Shown here piece after piece: positions 9,799-17,118 of a stretch of 40,811 nt of DNA. The notes below the pieces were generated by a model. That model was not told the origin of the DNA. It made no database searches and was given only the letters and a program-made list of their open reading frames with translations. A program made the translations under genes and the position numbers. The DNA lies in contig CALRVE020000031.1 of the NCBI GenBank assembly GCA_943371535.1, forward strand, positions 1 through 40,811. The letters run 5' to 3'. Position 1 is the stretch's first letter; each line of letters begins with the position of its first letter. The stretch comes from UBA1930 sp943371535 (GTDB lineage Bacteria > Bacteroidota > Bacteroidia > Chitinophagales > Chitinophagaceae).

Positions 9799-9818
9799 AA
9801 TCAAAAATATTCGAGTAA

Positions 9819-10838
9819 TTATTTTCTACTTTCAAACTCTTTAGGCAGCTTTACCAATTCTTCTTTAGGTAAAGATTTAAAATAATCGTAGGTTAATTTT
9901 AGCCCTTCTGCTCTATCTACCTTGGGCTCCCAACCCAATATTTCTCTGGCTTTTGTAATATCGGGTTTACGTTGCTTTGGATCGTCGGTTGGTAAAGGTT
10001 TGTAAACAATTTTTACCGATGAACCTGTTAGTTTTAGTACTTCCTCGGCAAAGTCTTTTAACGAAATTTCGTTTGGATTACCAATGTTTACAGGCATAGC
10101 ATAATCGCTTAATAACAATCTGTAAATACCTTCTACTAAATCGCTTACAAAGCAGAAACTTCTTGTTTGGCTACCATCACCAAAAACAGTTAAATCTTCT
10201 CCACGTAAAGCTTGTCCAATAAAAGCTGGTAATGCACGTCCGTCGTTAAGTCGCATTCTTGGTCCATAGGTATTGAAAATTCTGATGATTCTTGTTTCTA
10301 CATTATGGAAAGTATGATAAGCCATGGTGATAGCTTCTTGAAAACGTTTAGCTTCGTCGTACACACCACGAGGACCAATAGGATTTACATTACCCCAATA
10401 TTCTTCAGTTTGAGGATGTACCAATGGATCGCCATAAATTTCACTGGTGCTAGCTACCAATATTCTTGCACCTTTATCTTTTGCCAAACCCAAACAATTG
10501 TGTGTACCATGAGCACCCACTTTTAAGGTTTGAATAGGAATTTTAAGGTAGTCAATTGGACTTGCAGGAGAAGCAAAATGTAATATATAATCTAGCTTAC
10601 CGGGAATATGAATAAACTTGGTAACATCATGATGATGAAACTCAAATTCAGGCAAAGGAAACAAATGTTCAATATTTTTCAAATCGCCTGTAATTAGGTT
10701 ATCCATACCAATTACATGGTACCCTTCTTTAATAAATCTATCACATAAATGTGAGCCAAGAAAACCAGCTGCACCTGTGATTAATATTCGTTTGCCCCCA
10801 ACCCCTGAAGGGGTGCTATTTATTGATGAGTTAGACAT
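9819..10838 (-). CDS. UDP-glucuronate decarboxylase (UDP-xylose synthase), SDR family
   Basis: A 339-residue extended short-chain dehydrogenase. The NAD-binding GxxGxxG motif is GAAGFLG (22-28) and the catalytic pair is Tyr160/Lys164 in YDEAK. HFASPASPIDY, GDGSQTRSFCFVSDLVEG and NIGNPNEISLKDFAEEV are hallmarks of UXS enzymes, which convert UDP-glucuronate to UDP-xylose. The cytoplasmic product would feed surface glycan synthesis. It follows ugd, whose product is its substrate, after a 170-base spacer. The start is fixed because no other Met precedes the Rossmann motif, but residues 2-15 (SNSSINSTPSGVGG) are an unusual extension encoded partly by a palindrome (10801-10814). Confidence 0.9.
   Translation of the reverse strand: MSNSSINSTPSGVGGKRILITGAAGFLGSHLCDRFIKEGYHVIGMDNLITGDLKNIEHLFPLPEFEFHHHDVTKFIHIPGKLDYILHFASPASPIDYLKIPIQTLKVGAHGTHNCLGLAKDKGARILVASTSEIYGDPLVHPQTEEYWGNVNPIGPRGVYDEAKRFQEAITMAYHTFHNVETRIIRIFNTYGPRMRLNDGRALPAFIGQALRGEDLTVFGDGSQTRSFCFVSDLVEGIYRLLLSDYAMPVNIGNPNEISLKDFAEEVLKLTGSSVKIVYKPLPTDDPKQRKPDITKAREILGWEPKVDRAEGLKLTYDYFKSLPKEELVKLPKEFESRK
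10801..10814. repeat. ACCCCT-GA-AGGGGT palindrome inside the UXS start region
   Basis: A GC-rich perfect palindrome in an AT-rich genome, located within the first 15 codons of the UXS gene. CCCCT...AGGGG hairpins are common dispersed intergenic elements in Bacteroidota; here one seems to have become coding and adds a Thr-Pro-Ser-Gly-Val-Gly-Gly stretch. Confidence 0.6.
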
Positions 10839-10944
10839 TGAGTTAATTTATTTTTAATGTTATCAGCTGAAGAATAAGAATTGAACTTTTGTTGAGTCGC
10901 ACTCTTCAACTAATGAAACTTTATTGAGTAAAGAAAATTTATTC

Positions 10945-11008
10945 ATCAATTTAAAATTGTTGATTAGCAATTAATAGTTGTTAATTATCAATTGCTAATT
11001 GTCAATTA
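10945..11008. repeat. AT-rich TTAATTATCAATTG repeat between ugd and UXS
   Basis: Overlapping variants of TTGTTAATTATCAATTG and GCTAATTGTCAATTATC fill the last 60 bases before the ugd stop. They can fold into weak hairpins. This type of simple repeat is typical of intergenic DNA here; no gene is present in the 170-base spacer. Confidence 0.5.
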
Positions 11009-12310
11009 TCAAGGTCTACCAACACTTTCATAATGATAGCCCATATCTCTTACCTGTGCTACTTCAAATAAATTTCTACCATCGAAGATGGCTTTATTTT
11101 TTAAAGTGTTGCCTATTTTATCAAAATCAGGTGTTCTAAATTCGGCCCATTCTGTTGCAATAATCAATGCATCGGCATTGGTTAAAGCATCGTATTGGCT
11201 TTCTACATAACCAATTTTGTCGCCAATTTGTTTTTTTACATTTGGCATACCTTCTGGGTCAAATGCAGTAACAGTAGCACCTGCAGCAGTTAATGCATCA
11301 ATTAAATATAAAGCTGGAGCTTCTCTAATATCATCTGTATTGGGTTTAAATGCCAATCCCCACAATGCAAAATGTTTACCTTTTAAATCGTTGTTGAAGT
11401 AAGCATTAATCTTAGGCATCAAATGCAATTTCTGAGCTTCATTAACCTCTTCTACTGCTTTTAAAATTTGGAAATCGTAATTCACTTCTTCAGAAGATTT
11501 AATCAATGCTTGTACATCTTTAGGAAAACAACTTCCACCATATCCAATACCAGGGAATAAAAATCTTTTTCCAATTCTATCATCACTACCAATTCCTTTT
11601 CTAACCATATCCACATCGGCACCTAAACGCTCACATAATTGAGCAATTTCGTTCATGAAAGAAATCTTAGTTGCTAAGAAAGAGTTGGCTGCATACTTGG
11701 TTAATTCTGCACTTTTCTCATCCATGAAAATTACTGGATTACCTTGACGAACATAAGGTGCATACAATTCGCCCATTAGTTTTTTAGCTTTTTCAGATGA
11801 TGTTCCAATTACCACTCTATCAGGCTTCATAAAATCATCTACCGCAACACCTTCACGCAAAAATTCAGGATTGCTTACTACATCAAATTCTACTTTTGCA
11901 TTGGCAGCAATAGCAGCATGCACTTTATCTGCTGTTCCAACTGGTACAGTGCTCTTATCTACAATTACTTTATAATCGGTTAAAATATTACCTAAGTCTT
12001 TAGCAACGCCTAGTACATATTTTAGATCAGCACTTCCATCTTCACCGGGAGGTGTTGGTAATGCTAAGAAAATAATTTTAGCATCTTGCACACCTTCAGC
12101 CAAGTTAGTAGTAAACTTTAAACGACCTTCTTTTAAATTTCTCAAAAATATTTTTTCTAAGCCCGGTTCGTAAATGGTGATTTCTCCATTACTTAATTTA
12201 TCAACTTTATTTTTATCAATGTCTATACAAGTAACAGTATTACCGGTTTCCGCAAAACAAGTTCCTGAAACCAAACCAACATAGCCAGTGCCTACAACTG
12301 CAATTTTCAT
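11009..12310 (-). CDS. ugd: UDP-glucose 6-dehydrogenase
   Basis: A 433-residue protein of the UDP-glucose/GDP-mannose dehydrogenase family, which oxidises UDP-glucose to UDP-glucuronate with two NAD+. It shows the N-terminal Rossmann motif GTGYVG (7-12), the STVPVGT segment, the catalytic cysteine Cys261 in GIGYGGSCFPKD, and the WGLAFKPNTDDIREAP signature of the C-terminal domain. Length is normal for the family. It lies 15 bases after the aminotransferase gene and upstream of the UDP-glucuronate decarboxylase, so UDP-glucose to UDP-glucuronate to UDP-xylose is encoded in order. Confidence 0.96.
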   Translation of the reverse strand: MKIAVVGTGYVGLVSGTCFAETGNTVTCIDIDKNKVDKLSNGEITIYEPGLEKIFLRNLKEGRLKFTTNLAEGVQDAKIIFLALPTPPGEDGSADLKYVLGVAKDLGNILTDYKVIVDKSTVPVGTADKVHAAIAANAKVEFDVVSNPEFLREGVAVDDFMKPDRVVIGTSSEKAKKLMGELYAPYVRQGNPVIFMDEKSAELTKYAANSFLATKISFMNEIAQLCERLGADVDMVRKGIGSDDRIGKRFLFPGIGYGGSCFPKDVQALIKSSEEVNYDFQILKAVEEVNEAQKLHLMPKINAYFNNDLKGKHFALWGLAFKPNTDDIREAPALYLIDALTAAGATVTAFDPEGMPNVKKQIGDKIGYVESQYDALTNADALIIATEWAEFRTPDFDKIGNTLKNKAIFDGRNLFEVAQVRDMGYHYESVGRP

Positions 12311-12325
12311 GTGTAAAATATTTTA

Positions 12326-13471
12326 TTATTGATTGATGTAATTTAAAACTTCGGTTGTGATATAGTTTAATTGTTCTTCCTCTAACTCCGTATGCATGGG
12401 TAAAGAGATTACTCTTTTTGTTAACCAATCGGTGGTTGCTAAATCAAAATCAGCCTGACCAAAAGCCTCAAACACTTTTTGCTTATGTCCTGGTACAGGA
12501 TAATAAATCATGGAAGGGATTTTTTTCTCTGCTAAATAAGCACTTAAGCCATCACGATAGGTATCGGGATTATCACCTCCTTCAATAATTAATGTATATT
12601 GATGATATACATGGTTGCAATAACTAGCAACAAAAGGTGTGGTAATTTTTGGATGATTGGCAAATGCTTGATTATAATAATCGGCAGCCGTTCTTCTTGC
12701 TGCAATGTAATTGTCTAAATCTTTCAGCTTAATATTCAAGATGGCAGCTTGTAAAGCATCTAATCTTGAGTTGCAACCTACCATTTCATGGTAATATTTT
12801 TTCTGCTGACCATGATTGGCAATCATTCTCAACTTTTCAGCTAAAGCAGCATCGTTGGTAAACATTGCACCACCATCGCCATAAGCTCCTAAGTTTTTAC
12901 TTGGATAGAAAGAGGTACAACCAATATGACCCATAGTACCTGTTTTCTTGGTTCTGCCATCACTAAATGTATAATCACATCCAATGCCTTGAGCATTGTC
13001 TTCAATTACATGTAAGTTGTGTTCTCTAGCAATTTCTAAAATTTCTTCCATTGGAGCAGCATGACCATATAAATGAACTGGCACAATGGCTTTAGTTTTT
13101 GGAGTAATTGCATTACGAACAGATTCGGGATCTATACAAAATGTTTGTGGATTAACTTCCACAAAAATGGGTTTCAACTTCAATAATGCCACAACTTCTG
13201 TGGTAGCAATATAAGTAAAAGATGGAGTAATTACTTCGTCACCAGGTTGTAAATCCAATGCCATCATGGCTATTTGTAATGCATCGGTACCGTTGGCACA
13301 AGGAATGGTAAAACCACTTCCATGATAAGTGTTTAAAGCAGTTGCAAAGTCTTGAACCACTTTTCCTCCAATATACATTGCACTATCTAATACCTCTAAA
13401 ATTGCTTGATCTACTGCTGTTTTAATTTTAAGATACTGGGTTTTAGTATCTACCATTTGAATTGGCTTCAT
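12326..13471 (-). CDS. DegT/DnrJ/EryC1/StrS-family PLP aminotransferase
   Basis: A 381-residue sugar-nucleotide aminotransferase. Family features are CANGTDALQIAM (58-69), the Asp158 of EDNAQG that holds the PLP pyridine nitrogen, and the Schiff-base Lys192 in SFYPSKNLGAYGDGGA. The sequence around the lysine resembles WbpE/WlbC-type enzymes, which aminate UDP-3-keto-sugar acids, but no matching dehydrogenase or acetyltransferase is in the window, so the substrate is open. It is the first gene of the minus-strand cluster and is divergent from kdtA; a candidate -7 box for it lies at 13491-13498. Confidence 0.92.
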   Translation of the reverse strand: MKPIQMVDTKTQYLKIKTAVDQAILEVLDSAMYIGGKVVQDFATALNTYHGSGFTIPCANGTDALQIAMMALDLQPGDEVITPSFTYIATTEVVALLKLKPIFVEVNPQTFCIDPESVRNAITPKTKAIVPVHLYGHAAPMEEILEIAREHNLHVIEDNAQGIGCDYTFSDGRTKKTGTMGHIGCTSFYPSKNLGAYGDGGAMFTNDAALAEKLRMIANHGQQKKYYHEMVGCNSRLDALQAAILNIKLKDLDNYIAARRTAADYYNQAFANHPKITTPFVASYCNHVYHQYTLIIEGGDNPDTYRDGLSAYLAEKKIPSMIYYPVPGHKQKVFEAFGQADFDLATTDWLTKRVISLPMHTELEEEQLNYITTEVLNYINQ

Positions 13472-13490
13472 AATCTAATTTAAGTGGCGG

Positions 13491-13498
13491 CGAAATTA
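13491..13498 (-). promoter_or_regulatory. Candidate -7 box (TAATTTCG) for the aminotransferase-ugd cluster
   Basis: On the minus strand TAATTTCG matches TAnnTTTG at all but one fixed position, 20 bases before the ATG at 13471. It sits in the divergent region shared with kdtA. Confidence 0.35.
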
Positions 13499-13569
13499 CT
13501 GCAAAAAAGAATAGGATTGCTTAATTGAGGGGGGGAATCAATAAAGTAAAACACAATAGGTTTTATCCG

Positions 13570-13577
13570 TTAATTTG
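13570..13577 (+). promoter_or_regulatory. Candidate -7 box (TTAATTTG) for kdtA
   Basis: TTAATTTG matches TAnnTTTG except at the second base and is followed by CGGC. It lies 19 bases before the proposed TTG start at 13597, so transcripts would begin after the upstream TTG at 13525. This supports the shorter kdtA reading frame. Confidence 0.35.
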
Positions 13578-13596
13578 CGGCAATAATACAACAGTT

Positions 13597-14853
13597 TTGA
13601 AAATATTTTATAACCTTTTTATAAAGCTTTACCCAATTGCTGCTCAATTATTGAGTAGTAAAAACCCTAAAGCAAAACATTGGGTGAATGGAAGAAAAAA
13701 TATTTTCATTCGTTTACAAAAAGCATTTGAAGCGAATACACAACCCGTTATTTGGATGCACTGTTCTAGCTTAGGAGAATTTGAACAAGGCCGACCGGTG
13801 ATAGAACAGCTAAAACAACAATATCAACAACATAAAATATTGGTTACTTTCTTCTCCCCATCAGGGTATGAAATTCACCAAAACTATCGTGGAGCCGATT
13901 GGGTATTTTATTTACCAATGGATAGTACCAAAAATGCTCTACAATTTTTTGATGTCGTTCGTCCACAACTTATACTTTTTGTTAAATATGAATACTGGTT
14001 TTATTATTTGCAAGAAGCCAAAAAACGCAATATTCCTTTGCTATTAATTGCTGGAATTTTTAGAAAAGATCAACCGTTTTTTAAATGGTATGGCAATTTT
14101 TATAGAAGCATGTTACCATGCTTTACACATTTTTTTGTACAAACAGAGGCAAGTAAAAAATTATTACAAAGCATTGGTTTTGAACAAAATATAACGGTTG
14201 CTGGAGATACTAGATTTGATAGAGTTATTGAAATTGCCCAACAAACAATTGAACTTTTACCCATTGACCTTTTTATACAAAACCACACTGTTTTAATTGC
14301 AGGAAGTACCTGGGCCGAAGATGATTTAGAGCTAAGTCATTTTATTCGTTCACATGAAAGTATAAAATGCATTATAGCCCCACATGATATTGGTAATGAA
14401 CGAATTAAACAATGTTTAGAATTGTATAAAAATGCTATTTTATGGAGTGAATGGATTAAAGTTGCTTCGCCGAATACCCACTTTCAATGTATTATTATTG
14501 ATAATATTGGATTATTGAGTAAACTCTACAAATATGCCACTATTGCTTATGTAGGTGGAGGTTTTGGTAACGATGGAGTACACAATGTTTTAGAAGCTGC
14601 AGTGTATAGCAAACCTGTAATTTTTGGACCTGAATACGAAAAGTATATTGAAGCCATTGAATTAATTGAAGTGGGTGCAGCTTGGAGTATTGATAGTGCA
14701 ATAACATTAGAAGAAAATTTAGCAACATTATTAGATAACCCAATTGAATATGAAAAAGCCTGCACAAGTGCAGGCAATTACGTACAATCAAAATCGGGGG
14801 CTACAAAAAAAGTTCTTAAGTATATTTATGAAAATCGTCTTTTAACCAATTGA
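13597..14853 (+). CDS. kdtA: 3-deoxy-D-manno-octulosonic acid transferase (Kdo transferase)
   Basis: A GT30-family enzyme that moves Kdo from CMP-Kdo to lipid A precursor at the inner membrane. Recognisable segments are WMHCSSLGEFEQGRPVIEQL (the conserved SxGE region), TFFSPSGYE, YLPMDS, KYEYWFYYL, AGDTRFDRV, AGSTWAED, and YVGGGFGNDGVHNVLEAA. The TTG at 13597 is preferred as start (418 residues, beginning KIFYNLFIKLYPIAAQLL). It gives the usual N-terminus and length, whereas an upstream in-frame TTG at 13525 adds 24 residues with no family likeness and would overlap the putative promoter. The gene overlaps the convergent unknown gene by 28 bases at its 3' end. Confidence 0.9.
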   Translation: MKIFYNLFIKLYPIAAQLLSSKNPKAKHWVNGRKNIFIRLQKAFEANTQPVIWMHCSSLGEFEQGRPVIEQLKQQYQQHKILVTFFSPSGYEIHQNYRGADWVFYLPMDSTKNALQFFDVVRPQLILFVKYEYWFYYLQEAKKRNIPLLLIAGIFRKDQPFFKWYGNFYRSMLPCFTHFFVQTEASKKLLQSIGFEQNITVAGDTRFDRVIEIAQQTIELLPIDLFIQNHTVLIAGSTWAEDDLELSHFIRSHESIKCIIAPHDIGNERIKQCLELYKNAILWSEWIKVASPNTHFQCIIIDNIGLLSKLYKYATIAYVGGGFGNDGVHNVLEAAVYSKPVIFGPEYEKYIEAIELIEVGAAWSIDSAITLEENLATLLDNPIEYEKACTSAGNYVQSKSGATKKVLKYIYENRLLTN

Positions 14854-15650
14854 TCGAAAATTTTTACTGCTTCAACATCTTCTAGCCAACCCAACTTTAC
14901 TTTTAATTCTCGTTGTATCCAATATTCGGCTTCGGGATAAATATTGAATGAGTTGATGGTTTTAATACTTCTTTCGTACATATTTTCATCGCCTCTAAAC
15001 AATTCATTAATAAATAAATACCTATCGTTAATACCAATTGCTTTACGCAAATCTTTTATAGGCGTTCCTTGTAAAAGAGCAGCAACTTCGGTTTTATTTT
15101 CTTTCAACTTATCGTTCAAGTTTTCCTTTTCTTCTTCCAAAGCCAATACATCTTTCAGCTCAAATACTTCTTTGGTTGAAGTATTCAGTGAATTTTCTTG
15201 TTTTGTAGGTTCATCGTGTTGAGCCAAAGTTGGTATTGTTGTGCTAATTGGATCAAATAACCAACTTGTAGTAACGTTATTAGTTACAGCTGGTTCTTCA
15301 ACTGCTTGAGTGGGTGCTGTAGCAATTGTTACTTCAATTGGTGCAGCTTGAAGCATAGGTTCAACAACAGTTGATGTAGGTTCTGCAACAGGGTCTTCAA
15401 CAAAATGAATACTAGACGAAAAAGAAGTAATTGGTTGAGCTGAAGCAATTGGAGTTGTTTCTTCTAATTGAACAGGTGCATGGTTTATAGTAAAAGGCAT
15501 TGTTACAGCTACTTTACCAACAGGTTGATTGGTGGTTTGTTGCTGTAATTCGGCCAATAACATTTGTGCTGTAAACAATAAATGTTGAGCATTTTGCTGA
15601 TTTGCAAATTGTTCTTGTAATTTGTGAATAAGTGTACCCACTCTTTCCAT
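14826..15650 (-). CDS. Protein of unknown function with conserved C-terminal domain
   Basis: A 274-residue protein if read from the ATG at 15650; an in-frame TTG at 15689 would add 13 residues. The N-terminal 40 residues (MERVGTLIHKLQEQFANQQN...) look helical. The middle (about 45-160) is a low-complexity Pro/Thr/Val/Ala-rich linker. Residues about 165-195 (LEEEKENLNDKLKENKTEV) may be a coiled coil. The last 80 residues (PIKDLRKAIGINDRYLFINELF...EAEYWIQRELKVKLGW) resemble a C-terminal region I recall from uncharacterised Bacteroidota proteins. No signal peptide or membrane segment is seen, so a cytoplasmic protein is likely. It is divergent from tdk and its last 28 bases overlap the end of kdtA. 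Confidence 0.75.
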   Translation of the reverse strand: MERVGTLIHKLQEQFANQQNAQHLLFTAQMLLAELQQQTTNQPVGKVAVTMPFTINHAPVQLEETTPIASAQPITSFSSSIHFVEDPVAEPTSTVVEPMLQAAPIEVTIATAPTQAVEEPAVTNNVTTSWLFDPISTTIPTLAQHDEPTKQENSLNTSTKEVFELKDVLALEEEKENLNDKLKENKTEVAALLQGTPIKDLRKAIGINDRYLFINELFRGDENMYERSIKTINSFNIYPEAEYWIQRELKVKLGWLEDVEAVKIFDQLVKRRFS

Positions 15651-15735
15651 TGGATAATTTACATTTGGAGCGTTATAAAATATTTTCAACGCTTAAAGTT
15701 AATGAGCTTTTGCAAACAAACGTAAGTTTAATACA

Positions 15736-16305
15736 ATGTTTATAGAACCTAATATTAGTGGTGAACGAAGAGGATGGATTGAAGTAGTGTGTGGCAGCAT
15801 GTTTAGCGGCAAAACCGAGGAATTAATTAGACGATTAAAAAGAGCAAAAATTGCCAATTTAAAAGTAGAAATTTTTAAACCCGGCATTGATGTACGCTAT
15901 GATGAAACCAAAGTGGTTAGTCATGATGCCAATACTATACAATCAACCCCACTTTCTAATTCACAAGAAATTCTTTTACTTACCGAAGGAGTTGATGTAG
16001 TTGGAATTGATGAAGCTCAATTTTTTGATGATGAAATAGCCAATGTTTGTGAAACCTTAGCAGGTAAGGGAATTAGAGTAATTGTTGCTGGTTTGGATAT
16101 GGATTATTTAGGTAATCCGTTTGGACAAATGCCCCACTTATTAGCCAAAGCCGATTATATTACCAAGCTTCATGCTATTTGTGTACGTTGTGGAAATATT
16201 GCCAACATTTCGTACAGATTAACTGAAACAGAGGGGCAAGTTTTATTGGGTGAAAAAGATATTTATGAACCAAGATGCAGGGTTTGTGCAGCAAAGAAGG
16301 CTTAA
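15736..16305 (+). CDS. tdk: Thymidine kinase
   Basis: A 189-residue type II thymidine kinase, phosphorylating thymidine with ATP in the salvage pathway. The P-loop is GSMFSGKT (20-27), the Walker-B-like motif is DEAQFF (92-97), and the structural zinc site is formed by Cys149/Cys152 and Cys181/Cys184. Length and motif order are complete. The gene is divergent from the unknown gene before it and convergent with the HU-domain gene after it, with a simple-repeat spacer in between. Confidence 0.96.
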   Translation: MFIEPNISGERRGWIEVVCGSMFSGKTEELIRRLKRAKIANLKVEIFKPGIDVRYDETKVVSHDANTIQSTPLSNSQEILLLTEGVDVVGIDEAQFFDDEIANVCETLAGKGIRVIVAGLDMDYLGNPFGQMPHLLAKADYITKLHAICVRCGNIANISYRLTETEGQVLLGEKDIYEPRCRVCAAKKA

Positions 16306-16324
16306 GGAGAAAGGTGGAGGGAGA

Positions 16325-16422
16325 AAGGTTTAAGGTTTAAGGTTTAAGGTTTAAGGTTTAAGGTATAAGGTATAAGGTTGAAGGTTTAAGGTTTAAGGTT
16401 TAAGGTTTAAGGTTTAAGGTTT
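16325..16422. repeat. Heptanucleotide tandem array (AAGGTTT x14)
   Basis: Fourteen head-to-tail copies of AAGGTTT, exactly 98 bases, with three variant units in the middle (AAGGTAT twice, AAGGTTG once). It lies just after the tdk stop. Being non-coding, changes in copy number would not shift a reading frame. Confidence 0.95.
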
Positions 16423-16430
16423 TGACTTTT

Positions 16431-16556
16431 TACTTTTAGTTTTTAGTTTTTAGTTTTTCTCTCTTTAGTTTTTAGTTTTTCACCCTTTAGTTTTTAGTTT
16501 TTCTCTCTTTATTTTTTAGTTTTTCTCTCTTTATTTTTTCACCCTTTAGTTTTTAT
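16431..16556. repeat. TTTAGTTTTT / TTTCTCTCTTT simple repeat
   Basis: Variants of TTTAGTTTTTAG and TTTTTCTCTCTTTA extend to 16556 and cover the stop codon (16546-16548) of the minus-strand HU-domain gene. The motif family is the same as at 6282-6417. Confidence 0.8.
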
Positions 16557-17109
16557 AAACAATTGCTACTATACCCACTATAGCTAAAACAATAGCATAA
16601 ATCCACCAATAATCTTTTGGAGTTTCTTCTTCATCGGCTACAGGAGTAAGTTCAATATTATTAAAATTTTGTTCTCTAACAACTTTACTAGCAGTAGCAT
16701 CTGCATGGGTGTTGATAGAATTTTCTAGTTGTAGTTCAGCAAAATAATCGGCTAAAACAGGTTCCTGTTCAAACAAAAAACTACCATCTACTTGTTTAGA
16801 TAATGTACCAATGCCTGGCAATACTGCACCTTCGGCATGGCTCATATCATGCTTTAACTGATAAGTAAATTCATGAAAATTTTTAATGGCTTGTACTTCA
16901 TCTATATGTAATTCTTTCGCCAAAAAATTATAAAACACTCTATCGGCTAGTGCAGTTTCAGATTTATAAACAATGGTATTTTGAGGTGCTTGCAAAACAG
17001 TATAATCGTTAGCAAACAAAGCTGGCTTTGTTTCTACGCAAAAATTACCTACACCCGGTACACTAACTTTTTTATGTTGCAATAAATACTTATGAATAAT
17101 TGGATACAT
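16546..17109 (-). CDS. CCDC81-type HU-domain membrane protein
   Basis: A 187-residue protein. The first 120 residues have the two-part pattern of CCDC81-like prokaryotic HU domains: YLLQHKKVSVPGVGNFCVETKPALF, then a second half with AVLPGIGTLSKQVDGSFLFE. A linker follows, and a single C-terminal membrane segment (about 167-185, WWIYAIVLAIVGIVAIVY) ends four or fewer residues from the stop. In this family the HU part is cytoplasmic and may bind DNA or the cell-wall machinery; homologues often carry a periplasmic SPOR domain, which is absent here. It is the last gene of an operon starting 9 bases after the barrel gene. Its stop codon lies within a simple repeat. Confidence 0.75.
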   Translation of the reverse strand: MYPIIHKYLLQHKKVSVPGVGNFCVETKPALFANDYTVLQAPQNTIVYKSETALADRVFYNFLAKELHIDEVQAIKNFHEFTYQLKHDMSHAEGAVLPGIGTLSKQVDGSFLFEQEPVLADYFAELQLENSINTHADATASKVVREQNFNNIELTPVADEEETPKDYWWIYAIVLAIVGIVAIVYKN

Positions 17110-17118
17110 AGCATTAGA

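Noticed and set aside
13597..15689. Shared 18-mer TTGAAAATATTTTATAAC at kdtA start and, inverted, at 15672-15689
   Set aside because: AT-rich and close variants occur elsewhere (for example near 22170); a chance match is likely, so it was not treated as a regulatory element.
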